A stretch of 64,000 bases of DNA, from assembly GCA_029204225.1 (NCBI GenBank), contig CM055103.1, forward strand, positions 42,725,104 to 42,789,103, read 5' to 3'. The translations under genes were made by a program, and so were the position numbers. Numbering within the stretch: the first letter of the stretch is position 1; each line of letters begins with the position of its first letter. Source of the stretch: Diphasiastrum complanatum (Eukaryota > Streptophyta > Lycopodiopsida > Lycopodiales > Lycopodiaceae). Shown piece after piece: positions 32,936-44,295 of this stretch. A model generated the notes under the pieces. The model saw only the letters and a list, made by a program, of their open reading frames with translations, searched no databases and had not been told where the DNA came from.

Positions 32936-34447
32936 TGATGGGACAAGGGAGATAGAAGAACGCGAACGGAGAAGAGAGAAGGAATATTGCGGAACAACTC
33001 TCCCGTTACAATCAGCTGCTAGATGCAAAGACAGTCTAATAGAAAGCTTATGCCAAATATAATCACAACTTTAAGTGTTCTAATTGCCCAACAAGATCTT
33101 AAAAATTAGTTCATACTCACAAAAATGAGAGTACAGTCCACCGAATAGATTAGAAATGGTTTGTGTGTGGTATTACTGAAAAATGGATTCAATGTGAAGT
33201 TTGGTTCTGAAATAGATGGAAAGAGCAGTATGATATCGCGAGTTCCTCAGGCGTCAAAGACAGCCATCGTCTGATTAGAAATTGAGGAGTCGTAGATGTC
33301 CGTGTTCTGATCAGAGTGAGTAAACAAGCGCGATCAAGCAAGTGCATTCAATCACAATAGACTTTCATCTACGTTATACATAGATAGAAAAACGTGTTGC
33401 TGCTATATTACAATGAAGCACAATAAAATAGCAATTACAACCAAAATGATGGCGTAACTGAGAGGCTCAAAATCATTCGTCTCATGGATGGAGCGTCTCA
33501 AGTAATCTGTGCTAGGATGATCAATTTATAGATTGCATCCATGTATTAACTACATTAAATGTTTGTCACGTAATTAGATAAGTCGTTGTACTTGGAAGTA
33601 TATGGCTTTTGTGACAACTGTACATAATGTATACTGTCAGCTCGTAGGGAATGTTGACGTGAACGAGGACGTCGCAAATTCTCTCACTTCGCATTTTAGA
33701 GAAAGTGGTTTTCTCTCACTTTGCAAATTACGGGAATGGTTGGGAACGTCCCTCATTCAAAATAGATGACCTTTGGCATGTTCTCTCTCTTCGGGATTTT
33801 GCGAAAAAGCCGAAGGTGCCCTTAAAAAGGAGAAGGTGCCCTCAAAAAGATGAAGGTGTCTTTAAAACAGTTTAACTCATGAAAATAGATTACCTTCGCG
33901 ATTTTTCTCTCTCTTTGCATTTTTCGAAAAAATGAGAAAAACCCAAAGGTGTTAAAAACAGTTAAACTTTTGAACTGCACAAGTTAAACTTTTGAACTAT
34001 GCAAGTGTCGCATTTCGGGGAAATGCGAAAAAGCCGAAGCTGTTGAAAACATAGCTCATTTCTGCAGACTGTTGTGACACACTGTGTATTTCTGTTGACT
34101 ATTAAAAAAGCGATGTGAATCTGTAGATTTGTTCTAAATGCTAGTTCTTGGAAGTCCTTGAAGATGGCCAAGTCTTCAATGATTTCAAGTAATTAAACTT
34201 AACATTTGAACTTGAAATTATGATAGGATTGGTTACCCTTTGCTGGAGATTAGCTGGAAGCCCGTTGTAGACGTTCTTCAAATGAATTGGCTGTTTGTTG
34301 TGATTCCTGCAGGTATCAGATGAGCAGACGTAGAACCAAAGTTGGTTTCACCTGAACCTAGATCAATGATCAATAAATGTGCAGGAAGAATCATGAAATA
34401 GAAATTAGTCCTTCACCAAGGAGACAATTGTGGCTTAATTTCCAACA
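32936..34447 (-). repeat. Solo LTR, 1512 bp, with AAACA target-site duplication
   Basis: On the minus strand it begins TGTTGGAAAT and ends CCCATCA. AAACA lies on both sides (32931-32935 and 34448-34452). Removing the LTR and one AAACA restores the copia gag reading frame. There is no PBS, PPT or coding sequence, so it is the product of LTR-LTR recombination or a terminal-only insertion. A second, disrupted copy lies at 41680-41732 plus 58506-58586 plus 59413-60394 (inverted). The inner part has short degenerate repeats with AAGGTG(C/T)C and TTAAACTTTTGAACT. Confidence 0.92.
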
Positions 34448-34452
34448 AAACA

Positions 34453-37400
34453 AGGATCTTGCTTACATAGGAGATTCCATTAAGTAATGTGAACTTATTC
34501 AACTCATATTGAATTGACTAAGTGTGGATTTTGCTAACTTGGTGCAAGGCTATGCATTATGGGCAAGTTGCCCTCACTTGAAGATCTCCAAGGAGTCCTC
34601 ATGGCCGAGGATAGTCGAAGAACTCACATCAAGTCAAGGATGGAGAAGATCTTTCTCAATGATGGAGATGACAAGGCTCTTTTCACCAAGAGCAAAGGCA
34701 AATTCAAAGTCAAAGGAGATGCATTCAAGGAGAACCAAGACAAAGGTGAAGTTCAAGAGGGAAGTTCAAGTCCAAGTTCAAACAAGCCAAAGAAGGATAA
34801 GTCTCACTGTGCTACTTTTGTAGCAAGATGAGGCACTATGCCTCTGAGTTCTTCAAGAGAAAGAAATTTCAAAGTCAAGCAAACCCAAGCCAAGAGGAAG
34901 AGGAGAGCTCTCATGAAGACTCTCTCATGATGTCAAGTTTCTCATCTTCAAGCATAAGAGGTAAAGACCCTTGGTGGATAGATAGTGGGGCTAGCTCCCA
35001 CATAACAAGTAAGAGGGAGTATTTTTCAACCTTATCTACCTATGATGGAATTATCAAGTCAATATTTACAGCAAATGATCATGTTTGTAAGGTAGAAGGC
35101 ATAGGATCCATACCTTTATGCTTGGGATCTTCAAAGAAGATCAAGATTGATGGTGTACTTTACATTCCTAGTATCACTAAGAACTTGCTTAGTGTAGCTG
35201 ACAATGGATTTATTGTGGAGTTCACCACAAATGCATGTAACATCAATAAGGATGGCAAGATCATTGCTAGAGGCATAAGGTCTGGAAGATTATTCAAGCT
35301 AGATGCCTATGTGGATGCTAATGTTGTGATGCTACCCGAGGAGACCAAGTTATCTAAAATGATTTATGCCACAAGAGACTTGGCCACATCAACTCAAATT
35401 CAATGGAGGTCACATTGTGCAAGGAGGATCTTGCCTTAGGACTTCCAAGATCCTTGGAAAAAGAGGAGAAAGTGTGTGAAGCATGTGCTCTCTCAAAAGC
35501 ACATAAGAAAGCCTTCTCATGTTCCATTACAAAGTCAACTCACTCTCTTGAGTGGATCCACTTGGATGTACACTTTGCAAGTACAAAGTCCAATGGAGGT
35601 GCCACCATGTTTGATACATTCATAGATGATTACTCAAGGATTTGTTGGGTTTTCTTACTTTCATCTAAAGCACGAGTGTTTGAAAGTTTTCTAAAGTTCA
35701 AAGCCTTTGTTGAAAAGCATCATGATCACAAGATCAAAACTTTTAAAAGCGATAATGGTGGAGAATATATCTCCAATGAATTTAAAAATTTTTGTGATCA
35801 AGAGGGGATTAAAAATGAGTTTTTATGAGAATAAGATGCATAAGCTTGTTGATGGCTCAATCAAATTACCTATCAAGAGGGAGGTGTCCTAGGATCAAGA
35901 TAATCTAGATCTTGAGGAGGAGCAAGAGCCAAGTGTACCAATACTTTAAGGATGTCATCAAGGATAAGAATGGAGCCAATGAGGCTCACATACCAAGACA
36001 AGAGCAATAAAGCCGAGGGTAATCCATCTTCATCCTTTGCACTCATTTCAAGTTTTGAAGAACCTTCATTTGTAGCTGAAGATGCATTGAGATCCAAGGA
36101 ATGCTTTCAAGCTATGTTAGATGAATACAATGCTTTGATGGAGAATGGCACATGGATCCTTGTTGATAGACCTCATAAGAATGTGATTGTATGTAAATGG
36201 GTTTTCAAGCTAAAACTCAATATGGATGGAAGTGTAAGCAAACACAAGGCAAGGTTAGTTGCCAAAGGATATGCTCAATCAAGGGGCATAGATTATGAAG
36301 AAACCTTTGCACCTGTGGCCAAGATGGTCACCATAAGGTTACTTCTAGCACTTGCTTCACATTTTGGTTGGATGCTCTATCAAATGGATGTTTCTAATGC
36401 ATTCCTTAATGGTTATTTGGAGGAGAACATCTTCATGGAGTAGCCCCAAGGCTTCATCAAGCTCGGGATGGAAGGTAAAGTATGTCATCTTCGAAGGAGC
36501 TTGTATGGTTTGAAGTAAGCATCAAGGTCTTGGAATTCAAGACTCAATGATTTTCTAATTTCTATTGGATTCATTCAAAGTGAGTATGATCCAAGCTTGT
36601 ACATAAAGTTTGATGCAAATAGCATTGCACTCTTATTTATCTATGTAGATGACATCATACTTAGTGGTGATAACATTGATGTCGAGAAAACCAAGAAAAG
36701 TATATCTCTAGAATTTAAGATGGTAGATCTTGGTCAACTTCACTTTATATTGGGAATAGAAGTACTTAGAGGTTTAGATTTCATCTTCATTAGTCAATCT
36801 AAGTGTCAATAAATTTAAGATGCAATATTGCAAGCATGTAGAAACACCAATGGAGGAAGATGTAAAAGTCCTCAATAAAAGTGATGAAGCATCCTTTATA
36901 GACATCACTCTTTATAGGAAACTTATAGGATCCTTAATGTGGATCACCATAACAAGACCCGATCTATGCTTTAGTGTTGTGGGCTAAGTCAATATATGCA
37001 AGATCCATTGGTCATACATTGGAAAAGTACTAAAAGGATTTTGAGATACATCTCAGACACTCTAGATCATAAAATTCTCTATAGAGGAGATGTTATTGAT
37101 CTGCATACCTTTAGTGACTCGGATTTTGCAGGTGATCAAAGTGATAGAAAATCCATAAGTTCCTAAACAACATTCATTGGTGGAGTTGTTTCTTGGTTGT
37201 CAAAGAAACAAGAAGCTATCTCACTTTCTTCAACCGAGGCCGAGTACAAAGCTCTCACTACCACTACAAAGGAGCTTCTATGGATCAAAAGATTACTTAT
37301 GGAGTTGAAGGTCATGAGTTTAAATGTTGTTCCAACTCTTTATAATTACAACATTTCAGACCAACACCTTGCAACCAATCCAATCTTCCATTCAAGGTCA

Positions 37401-37586
37401 AAACATATTGAGATCTCTCATTATTTTGTGAGAGAAAAGGTGCCATCTAAGGAGATATCTTTGGAGCATGTGGCAAGTAGTGAATGTGTTGATGATATCC
37501 TCACTAAACCACTTCAAAGAGCTGCATTTGTGAAGTTAAGATCATCCTTAGGGTTGGTAATAAAGTCTATGTTATCTTCAAACTAG
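34453..37586 (+). pseudogene. Ty1/copia polyprotein relic (gag to RNase H)
   Basis: Continuation of the split gag. Gag C-terminal part at 34453-34830 (HIKSRMEKIFL) with a decayed CCHC region near 34810-34850. Protease DPWWIDSGASSHIT at 34968. Pre-integrase CEACALSKAHKKAF. Integrase with THSLEWIHLDVH and FKSDNGGEY (35580-35790), but the segment carrying the catalytic Glu is deleted after 35828. RT at 35950-36815 (CKWVFKLK, DYEETFAPVAKM, LLFIYVDDIILSG) with TAG codons near 36441 and 36517. RNase H at 37080-37586 (SDSDFAGDQSDRKS, SLSSTEAEYKAL, HSRSKHIEI). Closely related to the intact copia at 43.6-50.1 kb. No function is expected. Confidence 0.88.
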
Positions 37587-37599
37587 TTGTGAGGAAGAG

Positions 37600-37689
37600 T
37601 GTTAAAATTACACAAGCTAGTTTGCATAAATTTTACTTGTAAATGACTTTGAGAGCATGTTGTGGAATGTCACACATGCCAAAATCATA
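37600..37689 (+). repeat. Remnant of the 3' LTR of the copia relic
   Basis: After the pol stop and a purine tract (GAGGAAGAG) comes TGTTAAAATTACACAAGC, equivalent to TGTGAAAATTGTCAA of the intact copia LTR. Only about 90 bp follows before inverted copia gag sequence starts, so the LTR is truncated. Confidence 0.6.
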
Positions 37690-38285
37690 GGATACCTTAT
37701 TCTATTGATCAAGATCTCTTGAAGATCAATCAAACTTGGCAAAGTCTTTTGAATGGCAAGACTTTGAACAATGTTAGCATGAGCATCCAACAATCCATTA
37801 AGAATAACTTGAACAAGCTCTCCTTCCTTAATGCTCTCATCAATGCAAGCTAACTCATCATTCAAGGCTTTCACTCTCAAAATATAAGTATTTGGACTTT
37901 CTTCACTCTTTTTCAAACAAGAAAAGATTTGCCTTCTTAGAGTCAACACTCTAGAAGTAGACTTGGATTCATAAAGCTTCTTCAATGAATCCCAAGCATC
38001 CTTTGATGAAGTACTCTTACCAACTTCCTTGAGAAGCTCATTGGTAAGATTCATCTTGATCATGTGTAGAGCTTTCTTAGCTCTCTTGTCATACTTCATT
38101 TGATCTTGATGTGTTGCTGGCCTCTCTTCCAAACCTACAACAATATCCAAAACATCATTCATCTCAAGAAGTGATTCCATCCTCGCTTTCCACAATGAAT
38201 AGTTACTTGAGGTAAGTCTATCATTGGCTTCCAACATACTCCACTTGATGTAGCCATGTAGCAATGACTTGATCCTCTCTTTCAA
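37690..38285 (-). pseudogene. Ty1/copia gag in inverted orientation
   Basis: Minus strand: NDRLTSSNYSLWKARMESLL, KRAKKALHMIKMNLTNELLK, SKSTSRVLTLRRQIF, SYILRVKALNDELACIDE-like segment and VILNGLLDAHANIVQSLA, ending at DLQEILI (37690). It aligns closely with residues 12-185 of the intact copia gag at 45456. The frame is nearly clean but stops where the LTR remnant of the opposite-strand copia begins. The residues after 37690 are not gag. Inverted neighbours of the same family suggest recombination between copies. Confidence 0.88.
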
Positions 38286-38659
38286 CCTGTTTCAATGCAC
38301 TCCTTTGAACAACAACAAATATTTTCAAAATAAAATCACAAAGATATGAAACTACTCAATTATCTTCTAGCACTTATACTAAGCAAATCAACACATAGCA
38401 TAGTAAAATCTTGATCGACCTATGATCTATCCTCAATCTAATGATTCTTGCCACTTCCTAAGATCGAAACACACTCAAATGAAGTTCAGTAACCTCACAA
38501 TATAGAGATCCAATCAAAATTAGAGTTTTGACAAAATCACAAAAATTGATTATTTCAACATCTATATGGGTCCAGCCCACTACTATCTCGGAATCCAGAT
38601 CTATTGAGATTGACCTAGGAGACTGATTTTCATTAGTCAACAATGATATCTCATCAACG
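38286..38659. other. No recognised feature
   Basis: Short non-coding stretch between two copia pieces. The first part may be leader of the inverted gag fragment. Confidence 0.4.
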
Positions 38660-39459
38660 TGCTGAACAAATATGGAAAGGTCGACTGCAAATTGAGCTTC
38701 TCTCCACTCGACCCTGGTCTAAAGCTTTCAAAAGAACAATGTTCTCAAACCGAGGCAAAAAAGAGGACATGAAGCAATATTCATTTCACTCCATTATCGG
38801 CTCACTAATGTATGCAACCTGACCTTGCATACTCTATCAGTTCACTCAACTAGTTCCTATCCAATCCAGAGCCAATCCATTGGAAATTTCTCATGAAGAT
38901 CATGAAGTATGTCCAAGCTACAAAGCATCTCAGCATCTGTTATGGAGACATCCAATCTGCCAATATTTTTGAAGGATATATAGGTGCAGATTGGAAAAGA
39001 AATATCAATACCAAAAGATAAACTTCTAGATTTGTATTCTTATTGAATCAAGGCCCAATCTCATGGACCAGCCAGAAGTGGACCTTAGTAGCATTATCTT
39101 CAATCAAATCAGATTACATAGCTGCCGCAAATTCTACCAAGGAGACAATCTGGCTAAGGGACCTGCTTGCAGATATCGACTTTGCTCAAGAACATCCAAC
39201 TACAATTTATTGTGATAATCAAAGCACAATAACACTCTATCTAAATTCGAGATTTCACTCTCAGAGCAAACACATTGAAATTAAGTATCATTATCTTAGA
39301 GAAAAAGTTTAGATCAAGGAATGTCAGTGTTTTACTATAAGACAGAGGTAATGGTAGTAGATTACTTTACAAAAGCTCCATCAAAGGACCAACATATCAG
39401 ATTTAACCACATGTTAAATTTGAAGATCCAAGTTTTTCAGGATCCACATTAAAGGAGAG
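38660..39459 (+). pseudogene. Ty1/copia RT 3' end and RNase H relic
   Basis: Frames shift, but the plus strand reads IIGSLMYA, AYSISSLSQFLSNPEPIHWKF, GADWKRN, then a clean 89-codon stretch at 39043-39312 with SWTSQKWTLVALSSIKSDYIAAAN, IYCDNQSTI and HSQSKHIEIKYHY. The normal STxEAEY signature reads SSIKSDY, so the RNase H is degenerate. VDYFTKAPSKDQHIRF follows, then a purine tract (AAAGGAGAG) into an LTR at 39460. This is a different copia family from the one at 43.6 kb. Confidence 0.82.
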
Positions 39460-40311
39460 TGTTGGATTTCAATGTTCAGCTTCAAAATCCACTAAGTAAT
39501 GAGCATCCTGAAACACTTGCCGAAGTCCAACTTCGCATCCTTTGGACCTTTGCATTTTTTGAACCTTCGGGATTTTTGCACTTCGGGTTTGTCAAAATCT
39601 AACTTCGACTTCTTGATGTATATACTCAACTTACTCCATCAACTCACCCGACTTACTCGACATCGACATCAACTCACTCAACTTACTTCATTGACATCAA
39701 CTTCAACAAAGTACTCGACTTACTCCTTTATCCATCAACTTTGCCATCATCAAATGACTTCATCGACTTACCCGATGTCATCAATTTTCCATCAACAATC
39801 AACTAACTCGACTTCGTCGAATTCCTCATCAACGAAAAGTCCATCCATGCACTATCAAACAACATTACCAATAGTGCACATATATTTAGAGTCTGTAAGA
39901 CGACCATCTAATGCATAATGGCTACATCAGGTTCATCCATGCATAACATCTAATATCACGTTCATACATGCATACCAGCTATATTACGTTCATCCAATGC
40001 ATGACAATTACTTTCCATTGAAATATATAACACTCAGTAGGTTGTATATTAATATAGTTTTTGAAGTTCTTACTATCAACGATTATCATCTGAAGCAATT
40101 TTGTGCCTATTGTCTCGTGCTGCTTCACGCTCTTGTACTCATCTTTTTCTCTTCAATCAGAGTGCAAGTTTCTGTCTCACTACTGTATTGTTCTATTGTG
40201 CATTGCTATTATTGATTCTTGATTATTGTTGGTAATTGTTGCACTTCTGATCCATTAACCATCTGCTCCACTTCTGCTGCTATCCTATTGATCTGTTTCT
40301 GGTTTTCGACA
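39460..40311 (+). repeat. Copia LTR (about 852 bp)
   Basis: Starts TGTTGGATTTC directly after a polypurine tract and ends TTCGACA directly before a PBS-like sequence. It contains a TATA-like CATATATTTAGAG at about 39880 and ACTCGACTT(A/C)-rich direct repeats at 39640-39830. Being flanked by a pol 3' end on one side and a PBS on the other makes it shared by two element halves. Confidence 0.7.
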
Positions 40312-40325
40312 TGATATTAGAGCTC
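40312..40325 (+). promoter_or_regulatory. Degenerate primer-binding site
   Basis: TGATATTAGAGCTC matches TGGTATCAGAGCTC with two changes, immediately after the LTR end. It marks the start of a leader to the right, whose coding part is not recognisable. Confidence 0.6.
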
Positions 40326-41674
40326 ATCTCTGACAACCTACCATTTTATGACATCTTCTTGCGACACTCTCTTGCCCAATGTCTAGGCCTTTGGGAATAG
40401 AAACACTTGTCTTTCTTATTCTTGCAACATTCATGCATTTAGATGTTTTTGAAATGATCTTTGAAAGGTAATTCATTCCTAGGACAACCAAAACTATTGC
40501 GTAGACACTCGACGCTATTTTTCTGTCTCTATTTATCTGATAGGTATGATTGCATGTATCTTTGTTCTCATGTTTAGACCATCATGCATTACATTCCATA
40601 CTTTTGATCATTTGATCGTAGTCAGATCATATGATCATTGTCAGATCATACTCTCGCACTGATTCAATACATGTACAAAAAGAGCGCACAAATGCTTGAA
40701 GAATTATTATTGCAGCCAAGTTAAGTACTTGATACTGAAGATGGTAGATTGACATACACCAAGTACTAACTCAGACTTATTATACCTTGTACAAGCAACA
40801 ACAGATATTTGACATAGCTGTTTAGGTGTTGGATTTCAAAGATCAAGTAAAATCTGCTTGTTAATGTATTTTTTGTCAATGTTAATATTTAGGAATATTG
40901 AAAATACAAGTTTTGGAGCACGTCTATATAGCGAGAAAATCAAGTGTGAGTTTAACAAGTTTTTTTTCTTCTTAATATGCTGGACTTGCTAATGAGCAAA
41001 CCAATTATGAATATAGGTATAGATTCTAGTGTTACTGTGCATTGCAATGTGACTAACAAACAGTCAAAAGTGAATAAACCCTCTTAATTAATGATGTAGA
41101 ACATGAACCTTGCAATTAATAATCTTATATACACAAATGCAAATTATTGTATGGATTGAAATAGGACTTTTAATTTGTAGAGCAACAAACATCTAGCAAT
41201 GTAATATTTCTAATAGAAATGCTATTAAAATCCATATCTATCATTTGATAAAATAATATGAAAACCAATGCTATGCTCAGTAATGTTGATGATTTCATTT
41301 GCTCTTTTAGTCAATTCCAGCACAAAAATATTAACAATCTATTAAACTAAATGAAAAAATCATGTCAAATGGCTTAACTTTAAAAAAAGTCATACTAAAC
41401 TTCTATCATCTAGATTCTTCACATTCATTACCAATGAATGTGCATTTCTTATTTCTACACGGAATATGCGATAAGTGATCATCATTTTCCATCATTAGAA
41501 CTTGTTTTGCAAGGGCATATGCATAGGATGACAAACACCTTATATTTTCAATATCTGCTATACAAATTCAACAATTTGTAAAACGAATTGGTAGATGTTA
41601 AAAATAATCATTTACCAACTGTCGAAAACATCCACATCTCATGCGTTTAAGTTTTCAACAACTTCATCCAAGTC
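40326..41674. other. AT-rich DNA, no gene recognised
   Basis: Probably eroded retroelement leader and intergenic DNA. A phrase TGTTGGATTTCAAAGATC near 40829 resembles the LTR start at 39460 but is not followed by LTR sequence. No coding domain is visible. Confidence 0.4.
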
Positions 41675-41679
41675 CACCA

Positions 41680-41732
41680 TGATGGGGCAAGGGGGATAGA
41701 AGAACGCGAACGAAGAAGAGAGCAGGAATATT
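41680..41732 (-). repeat. Left piece of a second LTR copy, split by the CACTA element
   Basis: TGATGGGGCAAGGGGGATAG onwards matches the plus-strand left end of the solo LTR at 32936 for 53 bp, up to ...AGGAATATT. The 5 bp before it (41675-41679) is CACCA, whose reverse complement TGGTG flanks the other LTR end at 59408-59412. The LTR continues at 58506 after the CACTA insertion. Confidence 0.9.
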
Positions 41733-42178
41733 CACAACTAGAAATATAGCGTGGCAATGGACAAGTGGCACTGCCAGGCGTGGCATTGCCACGCCGCCTA
41801 AGTTTTTTGTCACTAGCTCTTCTTCCGAACAGATTGGGGGGGAGGGGGCTCGGATAGATTCAAATTTTAAATCCGCGTGGCACTGCCACGATTAAAAAAT
41901 ATAAAAAATTGCCACGCGTGGCAATTTTTTTCCAGAATGCCAAAATTTGCCAAGCGTGGCAAAAATTTTAAATTTTTTTTCTGAAGTTTGCCATGCGTGC
42001 CAAACTTTTCCGAAAAGTGCAATTCTGCCACGCCGTGGCAAACTTTTTTGCAAATTTTTTTTTAGGGTGTGGCATTGCCATGTAGAAATATATCAACAAA
42101 AAAAAAAAAACCCGTGAAATGAAAAAAGTGGGGGCTTCGTCTGCATTTCCAAAATGAATATTGTGAAGAAGAGCTTTG

Positions 42179-42256
<78 letters not shown>

Positions 42257-42520
42257 TGGAGAGATTGAGAAAAGAGTGGAGAGGAGTGAAAAGAAATGAA
42301 AGATTGAGAGTGAGAGATTGAGAGAGAGAGAGAGAGAAATGAGAGATTGAAAGTTTGAGAGTGAGAGCTTGAGTGTGAGAGTTTGAGAGCCTCAAGAAAT
42401 CCACAAGAAAGCGTGAAGAAATAATGAATGAGGCCCTTTATATTCATTTTCCAGATTTCAAGTGTCGCGTGGCTCTGCCACGCATTTTTTTGCCACATGT
42501 GGCACTGCCACGCAATTTTT
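41733..42520. repeat. Left terminal and subterminal repeat region of the CACTA element
   Basis: After the terminal inverted repeat, variants of the palindrome GCCACGCGTGGC recur: 41748-41800 (several), 41876-41895, 41911-41925, 41950, 41989, 42027-42043, 42067-42082 and 42468-42520. They usually occur as GTGGCA...TGCCAC pairs spaced by T- or A-runs. The matching set at 58115-58480 shows this is the subterminal array to which CACTA-encoded DNA-binding proteins (TNPA class) attach. Confidence 0.88.
42181..42400. repeat. (GA)n microsatellite and flanking GA-rich tract
   Basis: A near-perfect GA run at 42181-42253 is followed by degenerate GAGATTGAGAGTGAGA-type sequence to about 42400. Translations of the opposite strand give poly-Ser-Leu and are not genes. 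Confidence 0.95.
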
Positions 42521-42929
42521 TTTGCATGGAAATCCGTGATTACAGCTTGGTATGTGTCATATGGGGGTGGTTTGTCAAAATGACAAATTATGGAACTAAA
42601 AAAATGATTTGACTCTAATTTTATAAATATTTTTTGAGGACAAAAGCATGTGGGTGATATGACATATTTTTAAGCATGAATTTATAAGGACAAAAGCATG
42701 TGATTGATATGACATATTTTGAGTACAAGAGGACCATGTTTTTTTTGAAGATTTTGATGTTTTTTTGAAAAGGACAAATGAGTATTAATTGTATTTTGAT
42801 TTGATATAAGACAAGTAGATGATTTGATATGGTTGGTACAAAATGACCATGTGTTTAAGGGAATTTTGTGATTTAAAAAAAATGACAAATTAAAAACCAC
42901 ACATAGACATAAAATTTAAGTCATCACGT

Positions 42930-43330
42930 GTAATAGGGGTTTGAGAAGGGGTTGAACTTGAGTTGCCTTAATATATTACTTGTTGAGTCTAGTCACTTGA
43001 TAGAGCCATGTCAAGTAATAAGCAACAAAATCACATGTTAGGTAGCAAATTTTGACTTTTTCGAGTGATAGAGACACCAAAATGGGGCTATTTACTTTGA
43101 TAGACACCAAGATTGAGCTATATGATGTGATGTTGGTCAATTATGATCACTCAAAGAACAATGATGAGTAATTAGGACCAAAATTGAGCTGTCTCAAAGT
43201 TACATGAATGTCGTAAACTCGAAATTACTTTAACTTGATCACTCAATGCCTTATCTCAAGTGATAGATAATAATTTTGAGCTATATCGCGATAGGGGTCA
43301 ATTCCATTGATAAGCGGTAAAAAACAATCA
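42930..43330. repeat. Internal direct repeat of the CACTA element, copy 1
   Basis: Built from phrases such as AGCCATGTC(A/G)AGTGAT, CACATGTTAGG and (T/G)GAGCTAT, and similar to 50335-50610 and 50620-50960. No coding. The copies lie on both sides of the nested copia DNA, which suggests the copia insertions landed within a tandem array. Confidence 0.6.
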
Positions 43331-43336
43331 ATCTAA

Positions 43337-43628
43337 ATGTATTGCATGATGGAAGTCCAAGAAGAAAATCCAAAGCATGGCAAAAGTGATGATGATCAAG
43401 AATTAAGCTCTAAAGGAAAGAAGAAAGACAAAGCCAAACAAAAGTGCTTCTTTTGTGGAAGGCACTTTGCATCCCAGTGCTACAAAAAGAAGAATGCACA
43501 AGATGGGAGTAAGCAAGACAACCTTACCATTGAGGATTATGACGATGAAGTTAATTCATCCTTGATGGCATCTACACCAACAAATAAGAGCTACTCCAAT
43601 GACACATGGTGGATTGAGAGTGAGGCTA
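43337..43628 (+). pseudogene. Older copia fragment, part 1: gag C-terminus and start of protease
   Basis: Frame with KKDKAKQKCFFCGRHFASQC (zinc knuckle), then NDTWWIESEA, the start of a copia protease with Glu for the catalytic Asp (IDSGA becomes IESEA). It stops at the 5' LTR of the intact copia and continues at 50060, so the intact element inserted into this protease. It implies two rounds of copia insertion into the CACTA element. Confidence 0.85.
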
Positions 43629-44283
43629 TGTGAAAATTGTCAATATTTCCTAGCTAGTTTGAGGCCTAAATTGGCTAAAATTGTAAATAGTTTTGGTTCT
43701 GGAGTTTCACACGTGTGAACCAGGCCACAATGTTTTTATTTACTGTATTTTTTCAGTATGATGAAGTGTCAAACTTCATACCCTTCAAAATGAGACCATT
43801 TTGATGTATTTTGGTCATATAAGCCATTTTTAGCTATTTTTCCTATATAGGGAATATCTAGGGTCAAGTACCTTCTAGAGAGAGGAGAGAGAGTCATCTT
43901 CCTCATCCATAAATAGTAGGGAAGTCGTGGAGAACAGGTTGGAGAAACCTTTTGTATGCTTCATTGAGATCAATAGATCATTGTCATTGTTTCTTCCTCC
44001 ATTGAGAGCATTGTTGTGTGTATTGTCTTCAAGCTATTGTGTATGATCTTAGGTGCTTTCCAAAAGTGATAGGCTGATGTATTATGGACTGTATAATGCT
44101 ATTTTGGGCCGCACTTGATGTTTATGGAAGTTTCCATTTGTGATAAATGCTTTTTGATCAAGTTCTTTGCATTCTAGGTAGCATAGAATGTGTTGCCAAT
44201 TCCTAGCTTATGTAGTTTGGAGTGCAAGCATTCAAGCCAATGATCTTGGAGTTTAGATCCACTTAGGATCTGTATTTTTCACA
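43629..44283 (+). repeat. 5' LTR of the young copia element
   Basis: TGTGAAAATTGTCAA ... TGTATTTTTCACA, with 5-bp terminal inverted bases TGTGA/TCACA. Candidate TATA boxes are TCCTATATAGGG near 43850 and CATAAATAGTAGGG near 43910. The perfect palindrome TTCACACGTGTGAA lies at about 43707 and includes a G-box-like CACGTG. The three differences from the 3' LTR lie near 43643, 43927 and 44020. Confidence 0.96.
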
Positions 44284-44295
44284 TGGTATCAGAGC
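44284..44295 (+). promoter_or_regulatory. Primer-binding site, initiator tRNA-Met
   Basis: TGGTATCAGAGC immediately after the 5' LTR, with no spacer. Confidence 0.95.

Noticed and set aside
41968-42498. Long minus-strand frames rich in Ser-Leu (176 and 103 codons)
   Set aside because: They are translations of the (GA)n microsatellite and flanking GA-rich tract within the CACTA subterminal region.
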